Origin: Pontixanthobacter sp. CEM42
GTDB taxonomy: Bacteria; Pseudomonadota; Alphaproteobacteria; Sphingomonadales; Sphingomonadaceae
Direction: 5' to 3'
DNA: 64,000 nucleotides
Assembly: GCF_017812015.1 (NCBI RefSeq)
Contig: NZ_JADQTN010000001.1
Coordinates: 660,501 to 724,500 of the forward strand
Shown here: one piece after another, positions 37,297-46,595 of the stretch
How positions within the stretch are numbered: position 1 is the first letter of the stretch
Layout: every line of letters begins with the position of its first letter
The notes under the pieces: generated by a model
Database searches by the model: none
Told to the model about the DNA's origin: nothing
What the model saw: the letters and a program-made list of their open reading frames with translations, nothing else
Translations under genes and position numbers: made by a program

Positions 37297-39090
37297 ATGC
37301 ACGCTTATCGTACCCACAACTGCGCAGCCCTTACCAAGGCAAATGTCGGCGAAACTGTCCGTTTGTCGGGCTGGATTCACCGCAAACGCGACCATGGCGG
37401 CGTTCTGTTCGTCGATTTGCGTGACCATTTCGGGCTGACCCAGATCGTTGCCGATGAAGATTCGCCTGCTTTGCCTATTCTCGATGGTTTGAAGCTGGAA
37501 AGCGTTGTCACCATCGATGGCGAAGTAAAAGCCCGCGCCGAAGGCACGACCAATGACAATCTGCCAACCGGCGACATTGAAGTGTTCGCACGTGCAGTCT
37601 CGGTTCAGTCCAAAGCAAACGAATTGCCGCTGCCGGTTGCGGGCGAGCAGGATTATCCCGAGGATATTCGCCTGAAATACCGCTTCATCGATCTCCGGCG
37701 TGAGACGATGCACAACAACATTATGCTGCGTAGCCAAGTGATCTCTTCGATCCGCCGCCGTATGACCGATCAGGGTTTCAATGAAATCCAGACACCTATT
37801 CTGGCGGCATCGAGCCCTGAAGGCGCACGCGACTATCTGGTGCCAAGCCGTCTGCACCCCGGCAGTTTCTATGCGCTTCCACAAGCGCCACAGATGTTCA
37901 AGCAGCTGCTAATGGTTGCCGGTTTCGACCGCTACTTCCAGATTGCGCCGTGTTTCCGTGACGAAGATCTGCGTGCCGATCGCAGCCCCGAATTCTACCA
38001 GCTAGACCTCGAGATGAGCTTCGTCACACAGGAAGACGTTTTCCAAGCGCTTGAGCCTGTGCTCGCTGGTGTGTTTGAGGAATTCGCTGACGGCAAAAGC
38101 GTAACGCCCGCAGGCGAGTTTCCGCGCATCCCTTATAAGGAAGCGATGTTGAAATATGGATCGGATAAGCCCGATCTGCGCAACCCGCTGTTGATCAGCG
38201 ACGTCACCAGCCATTTCACGAAATCAGGCTTCGGTTTGTTTGAGAAAATCGTTGGCGGGGGCGGGGTGGTCCGTGTGGTCCCTGCGCCCAAGACCAACGA
38301 GAAGAGCCGCAAGTTCTTCGACGATATGAACAATTGGGCCCGCGGTGAGGGTTTCGCTGGTCTTGGCTATGTCACCCGCAAAGGCGGCGAGTTCGGCGGT
38401 CCGATTGCCAAGAACCACGGCCCTGATCTTATGGCGAAGCTCTATGACGAGCTCGGCCTTGGTGACGATGACGGCCTGTTCTTCGCGGCTGGCAAAGAGA
38501 AAGAAGCGGCCAAGCTGGCTGGTGCTGCGCGGACTCGTGTTGCCGAAGAGCTCGACCTGATCGAGGAAGGCTGCTTCAAATTTTGCTGGATCGTCGACTT
38601 CCCCATGTTCGAATATGACGAAGAGCAGAAAAAGGTCGATTTCAGCCACAACCCGTTCTCTATGCCGCAAGGCGAGATGGAGGCGTTGGAAACGCAAGAC
38701 CCGCTGGATATCCTCGCTTGGCAATATGACATCGTCTGCAACGGCTATGAGCTGTCCAGCGGTGCTATCCGGAACCACAAGCCCGAAATCATGTACAAAG
38801 CCTTTGAGCTTGCTGGCTACGACAATGCGACCGTCGACAAAGAATTTGGCGGCATGATCGAGGCATTCAAACTGGGCGCACCGCCGCATGGCGGTTCTGC
38901 CCCAGGCATCGACCGCATCGTGATGCTGCTCGCCGATGAGCCGAACATTCGCGAAGTTATCGCGTTCCCGCTCAACCAAAAGGCACAAGACCTGATGATG
39001 GGCGCGCCGAGCGGCGTATCAAACGCTCAGCTGCGCGATGTACATATCCGCGTTGTCGAACCGCCAAAGCCCCAAAGCGAACAAGGCTAA
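37297..39090 (+). CDS. aspS: aspartyl-tRNA synthetase
   Basis: Class II synthetase, 597 residues. N-terminal anticodon-binding OB fold (about 1-110), class II motif 2 in [14 protein letters not shown], the bacterial GAD insertion in the middle, and motif 3 in [12 protein letters not shown]. Alphaproteobacterial AspRS is often non-discriminating, also making Asp-tRNA(Asn); the sequence alone does not settle this. TTGGAAAGATATTAG precedes the ATG. Confidence 0.97.
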   Translation: MHAYRTHNCAALTKANVGETVRLSGWIHRKRDHGGVLFVDLRDHFGLTQIVADEDSPALPILDGLKLESVVTIDGEVKARAEGTTNDNLPTGDIEVFARAVSVQSKANELPLPVAGEQDYPEDIRLKYRFIDLRRETMHNNIMLRSQVISSIRRRMTDQGFNEIQTPILAASSPEGARDYLVPSRLHPGSFYALPQAPQMFKQLLMVAGFDRYFQIAPCFRDEDLRADRSPEFYQLDLEMSFVTQEDVFQALEPVLAGVFEEFADGKSVTPAGEFPRIPYKEAMLKYGSDKPDLRNPLLISDVTSHFTKSGFGLFEKIVGGGGVVRVVPAPKTNEKSRKFFDDMNNWARGEGFAGLGYVTRKGGEFGGPIAKNHGPDLMAKLYDELGLGDDDGLFFAAGKEKEAAKLAGAARTRVAEELDLIEEGCFKFCWIVDFPMFEYDEEQKKVDFSHNPFSMPQGEMEALETQDPLDILAWQYDIVCNGYELSSGAIRNHKPEIMYKAFELAGYDNATVDKEFGGMIEAFKLGAPPHGGSAPGIDRIVMLLADEPNIREVIAFPLNQKAQDLMMGAPSGVSNAQLRDVHIRVVEPPKPQSEQG

Positions 39091-39174
39091 CTGAACAAGG
39101 TTGAACGAAACATTCAGCGGTGATTAAAACGCCCGAGGCTCATTTGATGGAACTGAGCACTTAGGGGGTTTTTG

Positions 39175-40158
39175 ATGACAGTTAGTTTTGCGCGCCGTTT
39201 ATCGGCTGGTTTTCTAGCGATTGCTTGCGCGGGCCTGTCGGCTGGTGCTGCCAATGCCGAAACTCTGCCAGTGGCAGGTATCTATCCAGCTGGAAATGAC
39301 GCCGCTGCGTCTGTAAACTCTATCGCGATCGAAAATTTCGGCGGCGACAAGGGCTCCTCGCTCAGCTTTGCCATATCCGACGCGCTTGAGGGTGCGGTGC
39401 TCTATGGCGAGCCGTACTTCCAAATCTTCGCCAGTGATGATGGGAATGCCGATGCAATATTGCGCGGAGAAGCCAATGGCGAGGCAGTCGAAACCGAATT
39501 GGATGACCGCAAAGTCACCAAATGCGAGAAGAAGGACAAGGACAAGAAGTGCATCAAGGAGAAGGTAACATATTACGCCTGTTCACGGCTTGATGTCCGT
39601 CTCTATCCACAAATCCGCTTGATCGGGGCCGATGGCCGCGAGATTTATCGCAAGCGTGATAGTTTGTCCGCTTCGGAAGATTATTGCGCGGATGATAGCT
39701 CCACACCTTCTATCGAGGAAATGCTCGACGGGATGGTGAACAGTTTCGCCCGAACGGTGCGTTATGATCTAGCGCCAGTCTATCGCAACCAAGACATCCG
39801 TGTTCTCGAGAGCCGCAAGGGCATGACGGGAGACGCCAAGAATGCGTTTCGCAGTGCGGTCAAGCTGACCAAAACCGATATCAAGGCCTCCTGCGACGGG
39901 TTCAGGGCTCTGGAATCCAGCGATCCGGAGCATGTGTCGGTGTTGTTCAATATTGGTCTGTGCGCGGAGGGAGAAGGCGAGCTTGATCTGGCGGCCGACT
40001 ATTACCGGCGCACTTTGGCGGCTGAGCCGGGCAAAGACTATGCCGAGAGTGGATTGCGCAGAATTGGCCGGCGCGAGCGTGCAAATACACAGTTAGATGC
40101 GCATTATGGTCCGGAATTAGAGGACGGCGCTGCCGAAGTTGGCTCACCAAATTCCTGA
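39175..40158 (+). CDS. exported protein with TPR-like C-terminus, unknown function
   Basis: Signal peptide of about 28 residues ending AANA, then about 100 residues resembling domains that define lipoprotein or curli-related assembly factors (AIENFGGDKGSSLSFAISDAL), a Lys-rich segment containing two of the protein's Cys (KCEKKDKDKKCIKEK) and a C-terminal TPR-like pair (VSVLFNIGLCAEGEGELDLAADYYRRTL). I do not recognise a named family. ATG 39175 has AGGGGG 8 bases upstream; TTG 39172 is discounted. Periplasmic location is inferred. Confidence 0.8.
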   Translation: MTVSFARRLSAGFLAIACAGLSAGAANAETLPVAGIYPAGNDAAASVNSIAIENFGGDKGSSLSFAISDALEGAVLYGEPYFQIFASDDGNADAILRGEANGEAVETELDDRKVTKCEKKDKDKKCIKEKVTYYACSRLDVRLYPQIRLIGADGREIYRKRDSLSASEDYCADDSSTPSIEEMLDGMVNSFARTVRYDLAPVYRNQDIRVLESRKGMTGDAKNAFRSAVKLTKTDIKASCDGFRALESSDPEHVSVLFNIGLCAEGEGELDLAADYYRRTLAAEPGKDYAESGLRRIGRRERANTQLDAHYGPELEDGAAEVGSPNS

Positions 40159-40299
40159 ACTGGTTTTGCCGAACCCTTGAGTATGTGCGGTGCGATACCC
40201 ACATCTCATCCAAGCCTGCAGGAAGACCCCCTTGCCAGCAAGGCCGCCGTTCATTAGGGCGACAGGTGAAAGTTTAACCCCCAAATTGAGAGGGAAATT

Positions 40300-40536
40300 A
40301 TGAGCGATAGTGCTGACCGCGTACAGAAGATTGTTGTTGAGCATCTTGGTGTTGAGGCCGACAAGGTAACTCAAGAGGCCAGCTTCATCGATGATCTCGG
40401 CGCAGACAGCCTCGACATTGTCGAGCTGGTGATGGCGTTTGAAGAAGAATTCGGTGTGGAAATTCCTGACGATGCGGCTGAGAAAATCGCCACCGTTGGT
40501 GATGCCACCAAATATATTGATGAGCACAAGGGCTAA
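40300..40536 (+). CDS. acpP: acyl carrier protein
   Basis: 78 residues, highly acidic, with the 4'-phosphopantetheine attachment Ser in [18 protein letters not shown]. Central carrier of fatty acid synthesis. GAGAGGGAAATT precedes the ATG. Followed by a terminator-like hairpin and then fabF, its usual partner. Confidence 0.98.
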   Translation: MSDSADRVQKIVVEHLGVEADKVTQEASFIDDLGADSLDIVELVMAFEEEFGVEIPDDAAEKIATVGDATKYIDEHKG

Positions 40537-40612
40537 GCGCCTATCCCGCTGTGCTCGCTTAGTGGCCTGACCCCAAAACTTTTGAGTGGGCCGGGTGGCC
40601 AGCGGGAAATTG

Positions 40613-40652
40613 ACAGGCTCGCCCCTTAACTGGGTCGGGCCTGTTGTTTTTT
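40613..40652 (+). terminator. terminator/attenuator between acpP and fabF
   Basis: ACAGGC pairs with GCCTGT as part of an imperfect stem (ACAGGCTCGCCC with GGGTCGGGCCTGT, loop CTTAACT), followed by TGTTTTTT. Partial read-through here would make acpP more abundant than fabF. Confidence 0.65.
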
Positions 40653-40680
40653 GGAGCTGAACGCTCTGTTGGAGAATGCA

Positions 40681-41940
40681 ATGCGTCGTGTTGTCGTAAC
40701 CGGACTTGGTCTTGTCACGCCTTTGGGTGGTGATGTCGAAACGTCATGGGCGAATATCCTTGCTGGCAAGAGCGGGGCAGGCCAGATCACGCACTTCGAT
40801 ACCGAAGGGCACAAATGCACCATCGCATGCGAAGTTAAGTCGAAAGACCACGAATACGGCTTCGATCCCGATAAACGCGTCGATCATAAGGTTCAGCGCC
40901 AAGTCGATCCGTTTATAGTGTTCGGCATCGATGCCGCGGGACAGGCTTTGGAAGACGCAGGTCTGGAAGAGATGTCTGACGCGATGAAATTGCGCGCTGG
41001 TTGCTCAATTGGCTCAGGTATTGGCGGGCTTCCGGGGATCGAAAGCGAATCTCATGTTCTGCGCGATCGCGGCCCAGGCCGGGTTAGCCCTCATTTTGTC
41101 CACGGACGGCTGATTAATCTGATTTCCGGCCAGGTTTCGATCAAATACGGCCTGATGGGCCCAAACCACGCGGTCGTGACTGCGTGTTCGACCGGTGCAC
41201 ACTCGATTGGCGATGCCGCGCGGATGATCCGCGACGATGATGCGGATATCATGCTCGCTGGCGGTGCTGAGGCGACAATTTGCCCGATTGGCATCGCAGG
41301 CTTTGCACAGGCGCGTGCGCTCAATATGAGCATGAATGACCGCCCGGAAGAAGCCAGCCGCCCCTATGACAAGGACCGCGACGGTTTTGTGATGGGCGAG
41401 GGCGCCGGTGTGGTCGTTCTCGAGGAATTTGAGCACGCCAAGGCGCGCGGAGCGACAATTTACGCTGAAGTGGTCGGATACGGCCTCTCAGGCGACGCTC
41501 ACCACGTTACTGCTCCGCATCCTGAGGGTTCCGGTGCTTATCGCTCGATGGAAATGGCGCTCAAGAAGGCAGGCCTGACCCCGTCAGACATCGATTACAT
41601 CAACGCGCACGGTACATCGACCATGGCGGATACTATCGAGCTAGGGTCGGTTAAGAACCTGTTTGGCGACGCAATCGGCAATGTATCGATGAGTTCTACC
41701 AAGTCAGCGATCGGCCATCTTTTGGGCGGTGCAGGGGCCGTAGAGGCGATTTTCTGCATTCTGGCGCTGCGCGACCAGATTGTGCCGCCGACGCTCAATC
41801 TTCACAATCCGGATGACGGCACTGACGGTGTCGATCTGGTGCCGCTGACTGCGAAAAAGCGTGAGGTAAAGGCAGTACTGAACAATAGCTTCGGCTTTGG
41901 CGGAACCAACGCCAGTCTGGTGATGAAGAAGGCTGACTGA
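40681..41940 (+). CDS. fabF: beta-ketoacyl-ACP synthase II
   Basis: Condensing enzyme for fatty acid elongation. The catalytic Cys lies in TACSTGAHSIG, with His residues in NAHGTSTMAD and IGHLLGGAGAVEA, completing the Cys-His-His triad. About 419 residues. ATG 40681 (MRRVVVTGLG) follows GGAG; codons upstream to 40651 overlap the terminator and are not used. Confidence 0.97.
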   Translation: MRRVVVTGLGLVTPLGGDVETSWANILAGKSGAGQITHFDTEGHKCTIACEVKSKDHEYGFDPDKRVDHKVQRQVDPFIVFGIDAAGQALEDAGLEEMSDAMKLRAGCSIGSGIGGLPGIESESHVLRDRGPGRVSPHFVHGRLINLISGQVSIKYGLMGPNHAVVTACSTGAHSIGDAARMIRDDDADIMLAGGAEATICPIGIAGFAQARALNMSMNDRPEEASRPYDKDRDGFVMGEGAGVVVLEEFEHAKARGATIYAEVVGYGLSGDAHHVTAPHPEGSGAYRSMEMALKKAGLTPSDIDYINAHGTSTMADTIELGSVKNLFGDAIGNVSMSSTKSAIGHLLGGAGAVEAIFCILALRDQIVPPTLNLHNPDDGTDGVDLVPLTAKKREVKAVLNNSFGFGGTNASLVMKKAD

Positions 41941-41942
41941 CC

Positions 41943-42914
41943 ATGCGTAAGCTAGGCTGCGCCTTAGTCGCGATTGTGGCGCTGCTAGGCCTTGCTGCGG
42001 GTGGGTGGTTTACCGCCGGGTGGTATGGCTCTTCAGAAGTTAGCGAAGATACGCAGTTCGTTGTCTCTTCCGGCTCTAGCCTAACATCGGTCGCGCGCCA
42101 GCTAGAAGCTGATGGCCACATCGCCTCAGCCGACGCATTCTTGCTCAGAGCCAAGATATTGGGCGGCGGGGACCCGGTGCAGGCGGGCGAGTTTATGCTG
42201 TCTGCCGGGGTCAGCCCCGCACGCATTCTTGAGACATTTCAGAAGGGCGATGTGATCCGCCGTTTCGTTACCATTCCAGAAGGAATGCCATCGATCATGG
42301 TGCATGAAAGATTGATGGCTGAACCACTGCTGACGGGAGAAATTCCCGTTCCAGAAGAAGGCTCTATTCTGCCTGATACATATGATTTCGAGCGTGGTGA
42401 GGAGCGCACCAAAGTGCTTGCGCGGATGCAGGTTGCAATGCGCAATTTCCTCGCTGAAGCTTGGCCGAAACGGCAGCAAGACATTGCCGTTAGTTCTCCC
42501 GAAGAAGCAGTGACGTTAGCTGCGATTGTCGAGAAAGAAACCGGTATTTCATCGGAAAGACAACAGGTTGCAGGGCTTTATTCAAATAGAGTCAAGGAAG
42601 GTATGCTACTTCAGGCAGACCCGACGATTATCTATCCGATAACTAAAGGAAAACCACTTGGTCGGCGTATTAGGCAATCTGAAATACGTGCTTTAAATGA
42701 TTATAATACATACACAATGACTGGTTTGCCTAAGGGGCCGATCACCAATCCGGGAAAAGCCTCGATTGAGGCTGTACTAAACCCTGCCAAAACAACGTCG
42801 CTCTACATGGTCGCGGATGGTACCGGCGGGCATGTATTTTCGGATACTCTGGCAGAACACAATGCCAATGTTGAACGTTGGCGCGCGGTGCAGCGCGAAC
42901 GCGGCGAGAGGTGA
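41943..42914 (+). CDS. mltG: endolytic murein transglycosylase MltG
   Basis: Inner-membrane enzyme that cuts nascent glycan strands and so sets chain length. One N-terminal helix (about 5-25), LysM-like segment, then the YceG catalytic domain with the catalytic Glu in AAIVEKETG and QADPTIIYPI. 323 residues. Starts 2 bases after fabF, matching the acpP-fabF-mltG order of other proteobacteria. A patch at about 42535-42735 uses clearly more AT-rich codons than the rest. Confidence 0.94.
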   Translation: MRKLGCALVAIVALLGLAAGGWFTAGWYGSSEVSEDTQFVVSSGSSLTSVARQLEADGHIASADAFLLRAKILGGGDPVQAGEFMLSAGVSPARILETFQKGDVIRRFVTIPEGMPSIMVHERLMAEPLLTGEIPVPEEGSILPDTYDFERGEERTKVLARMQVAMRNFLAEAWPKRQQDIAVSSPEEAVTLAAIVEKETGISSERQQVAGLYSNRVKEGMLLQADPTIIYPITKGKPLGRRIRQSEIRALNDYNTYTMTGLPKGPITNPGKASIEAVLNPAKTTSLYMVADGTGGHVFSDTLAEHNANVERWRAVQRERGER

Positions 42915-42920
42915 TCCTCA

Positions 42921-43433
42921 ATCGCTAGCGCAGCGTTCATAATCACTGCGGAACTGCCGCCTGATCTGGCGAAATGGGCGACTGCGCTTCGCACCGAGCA
43001 TTTCCCGCCAGAGCGTAATTATCTTTCGGCGCATGTCACCCTGTTCCACGCATTGCCCCCATCATGCGCAAGCGAGGTAAAGACCGCACTTGCGACAGAA
43101 GCGGCTGAAAATGCGCCTGTTTACGGTCAGCTTGAAGGCGTGATGCCGCTGGGCCGCGGAACCGCGCTGAAGCTCGTGAGTCCGGCGATGATCGATATCT
43201 GGCGCAATTTGGCCGACCGGTTCCACGGTCTGCTCATCCCGCAAGACGGGCATAAACCCCGTCTTCACGTGACTGTTCAGAATAAAGTCCATCCCAAGGA
43301 GGCAAAGGCGCTGCAGGTGGAGTTGGCGCCGGTTATCGATCCGCGGGCGTTTCATTTCACCGGATTGTCGCTCCATATCTACCGCGATGGCCCATGGGAA
43401 TTCGTTCGAACCTATCCGTTTCGCGGGCGCTGA
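42921..43433 (+). CDS. 2'-5' RNA ligase family protein (start codon non-canonical)
   Basis: 2H phosphoesterase-type protein. Both HxT motifs are present, HVTLFH and LHVTVQNKV, about 80 residues apart. The frame is open from immediately after the mltG stop (same frame), yet contains no ATG, GTG or TTG before TTG 43053, which lies after the first HxT motif. I place the start at ATC 42921, preceded by GAGAGGTGA at good spacing, because the product (ASAAFIITAELPPDLAKW) then fits the usual family N-terminus. A start at ATA 42939 or CTG 42954 is also possible. About 170 residues. Substrate unknown. Confidence 0.75.
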   Translation: MASAAFIITAELPPDLAKWATALRTEHFPPERNYLSAHVTLFHALPPSCASEVKTALATEAAENAPVYGQLEGVMPLGRGTALKLVSPAMIDIWRNLADRFHGLLIPQDGHKPRLHVTVQNKVHPKEAKALQVELAPVIDPRAFHFTGLSLHIYRDGPWEFVRTYPFRGR

Positions 43434-43558
43434 GAAGTTTTCCCGCCGCGTGCGCGTTTGCTGTTGACCGAGCGACACGGCAGCCCTAAATGCGCCGCCT
43501 GCGCAGGCACACCGGTTGAACTGGGGCCGCGCTGGCCCGAAATCGGGGCCCTGAAAGG

Positions 43559-43635
43559 GGCGGAGTAGCTCAGCTGGTTAGAGCAGCGGAATCATAATCC
43601 GCGTGTCGGGGGTTCGAGTCCCTCCTCCGCTACCA
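43559..43635 (+). tRNA. tRNA-Met (CAT), elongator type
   Basis: Complete 77-base cloverleaf: acceptor GGCGGAG with CTCCGCT (one G-U), AGCTCAGCTGGTTAGAGC D-arm, anticodon CAT in AATCATAAT, T-arm GGGGGTTCGAGTCCCT and encoded CCA. The G1-U72 end and lack of initiator features favour elongator Met over initiator; an Ile2 tRNA with modified CAT is a less likely alternative. Confidence 0.93.
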
Positions 43636-43930
43636 ACTTCCTCAACAGTTCGTCCCTCAGGTGAGCAGTCTCTCAACGCCGAGAACTGCACTCAGTCTTG
43701 CGAACGTTCTCAAAACAGTGTGCCTCGATGCCGAAAATCGGCCTGCCATTAACCAATTGGAAATGATGGAAATCGTGGGGAAATACCGAGGTTGACGCTA
43801 CGGTGAGCAGCACTTTCTTGGCAGTGCGTCGACCTGAACACCGAATTAACCGCGAAATACGGCGGTATTCTGCCGTATTTTCACGTACCCGCTAACTGCT
43901 TGGTAACCCTTTTTCTCCATAAATCGCGGC
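43636..43930. other. intergenic region upstream of the DUF11 operon
   Basis: 295 bases without a gene, more AT-rich than its surroundings. It should contain the promoter of the five-gene cluster. A TTGACG at 43792 is a possible -35 but has no good -10 at standard spacing. A 9-bp inverted repeat lies at 43855-43880. Confidence 0.5.
43855..43880 (+). promoter_or_regulatory. 9-bp perfect inverted repeat, possible operator or leader hairpin
   Basis: AAATACGGC and GCCGTATTT flank an 8-base centre, 50 bases before the first gene of the DUF11 cluster. The centre repeats part of the arm (GGTATT). It could be a dimeric regulator site or a 5' leader stem. Confidence 0.45.
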
Positions 43931-44911
43931 ATGAAAAATGCACGTAGAACATACTCCGTCCTTACAGCCGCGCTCGCTGTCCCGTTTTTCGCGACACCCG
44001 TCCTCGCTGGAGGAGTGCCTGCCGGCACGCTGATCGAGAACACGGCGAAAGCCACCTATGACGCGGGCGATGGTCCGGAGACGATTGACTCCAACACTGT
44101 CGTTCTCCGCGTTGATGAGCTTCTCGACGTTGCTGTGGCATCGCTCAATGCGGGGCCGGTCGCTACATCGTCTGGCGGTGCAGTGCTCACTTATTCGGTG
44201 ACCAACACCGGCAATGGCCCTGAAGCGTTCACGCTCACGGTGAACCCGGCAGTCGGCGGCAATGACTTTGATCCGACAGTCGATGGCATTGCGGTCGATA
44301 CCAATGGCAACGGGGTTTATGATCCGGGCGTCGATGACATCCTGACATCACCCGAGACCACCGAAATTCTCGATCCGGATGAAGCACTGACAGTATTCGT
44401 GCTGCTCAGCGTTCCACCGGCAGCCGTCGACGAGGACGAAGCGCAGGTCGATCTGCTCGCAGAAGCTGTTACCGGCACCGGTACGCCTGGCACCACCTTT
44501 GCGGGAGCGGGTGTAGATGGCGGTGATGCTATCGTTGGCCCCGATGGTGCTGACGACAACGCACTGGGCACGATCATAGTCGGCATTACGACAGTTGATC
44601 TGGTCAAATCAGCCATCGTGCGCGATCCGTTCGGCGGCACCAGTGTGGTTCCCGGCTCGGTCATTCAATACACGATCCGTGCTGACGTTACCGGCTCCGG
44701 TTCGGTTGATGATCTGCTGATCACCGACCCTATTCCAACAGACACAACATACGTGCTGACCAGCCTCACGCTCGACAGCGGTGCTCTTACCGACGCCGCT
44801 GATGGCGACGCTGGCGAAGCATCGGACGCGGCCGGAATTACGGTCGATCTGGGCACCGTCAATGGCGGCACATCCCATTCCATCACCTTCGACGTCACAG
44901 TCGATCAGTAA
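43931..44911 (+). CDS. exported DUF11-type surface protein A of five-gene cluster
   Basis: 326 residues. Signal peptide to about residue 26 (ATPVLA), then a module opening GTLIENTAKATYDAG, a second beta module with a calcium-type loop VDTNGNGVYDPGVDD at 122, and a C-terminal DUF11-like module (VDLVKSAIVRDP...VVPGSVIQYTIRADV) that ends at ITFDVTVDQ. It is acidic and nearly free of Lys, Arg and Cys in the mature part, like other secreted beta-repeat proteins. Architecture parallels the gene at 45474. No good ribosome binding site before the ATG. Function unknown; surface fibre or coat subunit is inference. Confidence 0.85.
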   Translation: MKNARRTYSVLTAALAVPFFATPVLAGGVPAGTLIENTAKATYDAGDGPETIDSNTVVLRVDELLDVAVASLNAGPVATSSGGAVLTYSVTNTGNGPEAFTLTVNPAVGGNDFDPTVDGIAVDTNGNGVYDPGVDDILTSPETTEILDPDEALTVFVLLSVPPAAVDEDEAQVDLLAEAVTGTGTPGTTFAGAGVDGGDAIVGPDGADDNALGTIIVGITTVDLVKSAIVRDPFGGTSVVPGSVIQYTIRADVTGSGSVDDLLITDPIPTDTTYVLTSLTLDSGALTDAADGDAGEASDAAGITVDLGTVNGGTSHSITFDVTVDQ

Positions 44912-44922
44912 GGACTAAAGCA

Positions 44923-45402
44923 ATGAAAAAAGGTCGCATTTTTGGAATTTTTGCAGCGCTGGCAGCGCTCGTTTCCGCGCCTGCCATGGCGCAAAATGGC
45001 CAGTCTGTCGCGCTGAACGGCGACGTGATGGTTGTCAAAACGATTAATGAAGACGGCGCAGAACCGCGAACAGAACTGGTTGAACCAGATCTGGTCGTTC
45101 CTGGCGACCGCCTTTTGTTTCGCACGAACTACGAAAACACCAGCGCCGAGTTGGTTGAGAATTTCGTTGTCACCAATCCGCTCAGCTCCGCCGTGCAACT
45201 GGCGCCCGACACATCGGGCGACCAAGTCGTTTCGGTCGACGGAGGTAAGAATTTCGGCGCTCTGAGTGCGCTGACTGTGACTGAAGAAAGCGGAACCGTC
45301 CGTTCTGCCTTGGCATCGGATGTCACACATCTTCGTTGGACGCTCGCCAGCCTTGAGCCGGGCGAAAGCGGCCAAATCACTTTTTACGCAATCGTTCGCT
45401 GA
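44923..45402 (+). CDS. small exported DUF11-like protein B
   Basis: 159 residues: signal peptide ending PAMAQ (about 1-23) and one DUF11-like module (VMVVKTINEDG, VPGDRLLFRTNYENTSAE, VVTNPLSSAVQL, ending GQITFYAIVR). It is effectively a single-module version of its neighbours. AAGGACTAAAGCA precedes the ATG, 11 bases after the previous stop, so it is co-transcribed. A chain cap or initiator role is conceivable but unsupported. Confidence 0.85.
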   Translation: MKKGRIFGIFAALAALVSAPAMAQNGQSVALNGDVMVVKTINEDGAEPRTELVEPDLVVPGDRLLFRTNYENTSAELVENFVVTNPLSSAVQLAPDTSGDQVVSVDGGKNFGALSALTVTEESGTVRSALASDVTHLRWTLASLEPGESGQITFYAIVR

Positions 45403-45473
45403 GAGGCGAATGGTAACTGTCTGGTCTCGTGGGCAGTCGGGGAAGCATGAGACATTGTAGAAGGACCAATAAT

Positions 45474-46568
45474 ATGAAACGCACTAAGCAATTGCTTGGG
45501 GCGGTGAGTAGCGTAGCTCTCATTGCCTTCAGCACAGCTCCGGCCTACGCGGCCGGAACTCAGGCGGGTCAGCCGATTACCAACGAAGTTTTCGTTGATT
45601 ATCAAGTCGGTGGATTCGACCAAACCCAAGTCAGCGATACTGACACGATCACCGTCGACCGCAAGATCGACCTGACCGTGGCAGAGACCGGCAACATCGG
45701 CCGGACGCAAGTATCGCCAAACCAAACGCAAGCTGTCATCGAGTTCGAGGTTACCAACCTGTCGAACGACGTGGCTGACTTCGTACTGACGGCAACACCG
45801 GCAGCAGGTAATGACTTTACGCTCACCAACATCATCATCTTTGTCGATGCCGACGCCGATGGTGAATATGATGTTGGCGAAGAAGTCACCTATCTTGACG
45901 AACTGGCAGCCGATGGCGTCCAGCAAGTTCTGGTAGCAGCCGATATTCCGGTTACTGCAACAGCTGGTCAAACTGCTGATATCGTCCTGACTGCTCAGGC
46001 GGCAGAAGGTGGTACTATTGGTGTCGAAGGCGACATCTATGATGCAACCAACACGTCTGACGACACTGAAGCAAATACCGAAGACGGAACCGTTAACGCG
46101 GCCAACGTTGATACGGTTCTTGCAGATGGTGCAGGTGATGATGATGCTGTCGAAGACGGCGCATTCTCTGACACCGACGGCTATGTCGTTGCTGCTGCGG
46201 ACGTTAGCGTCTCGAAAGCAAGCACGATCATTAGCGATCCGGTAAATGGTACTTCGAATCCGAAGCCAATTCCGGGTGCGGTTGTCGAGTATTGTATCGC
46301 GGTAACGAACGGTCCAGGTGCAGCTCTTGCGACTGCCGTAAACGTGGCCGATACGCTGCCTGTCGATCTCGAGATTGACGATGTGTTCGGTGTGTTCATC
46401 GACGGTACCGTAGACGGAACCGGAGACTGTAACGCCGATGGTACCGACAATGCGAACAGCAACTTTGTCGACAACGCCTTAGGCACACCTGATGAGGTTT
46501 CGGGCACGCTTAGCGATCTTCCTGCTAGCACGACCCGCACCCTCTACTTCCGTGCGACGATTAACTGA
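45474..46568 (+). CDS. exported DUF11-type surface protein C
   Basis: 364 residues and a paralogue of the product at 43931: signal peptide ending PAYAA, N-terminal module (QPITNEVFVDYQVGG), middle module with loop VDADADGEYDVGEE at residue 124, acidic Asp- and Glu-rich stretch, and a C-terminal DUF11 module (VSVSKASTIISDP, IPGAVVEYCIAVTN) ending LYFRATIN. Cys274 and Cys319 of this module match a Cys pair in the product at 51713 and may form a disulfide. ATG 45474 follows AAGGACC; the frame is open from 45429 without a ribosome binding site. Confidence 0.87.
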   Translation: MKRTKQLLGAVSSVALIAFSTAPAYAAGTQAGQPITNEVFVDYQVGGFDQTQVSDTDTITVDRKIDLTVAETGNIGRTQVSPNQTQAVIEFEVTNLSNDVADFVLTATPAAGNDFTLTNIIIFVDADADGEYDVGEEVTYLDELAADGVQQVLVAADIPVTATAGQTADIVLTAQAAEGGTIGVEGDIYDATNTSDDTEANTEDGTVNAANVDTVLADGAGDDDAVEDGAFSDTDGYVVAAADVSVSKASTIISDPVNGTSNPKPIPGAVVEYCIAVTNGPGAALATAVNVADTLPVDLEIDDVFGVFIDGTVDGTGDCNADGTDNANSNFVDNALGTPDEVSGTLSDLPASTTRTLYFRATIN

Positions 46569-46595
46569 TCATCTGATTAGTTAGGATCTACGCTA

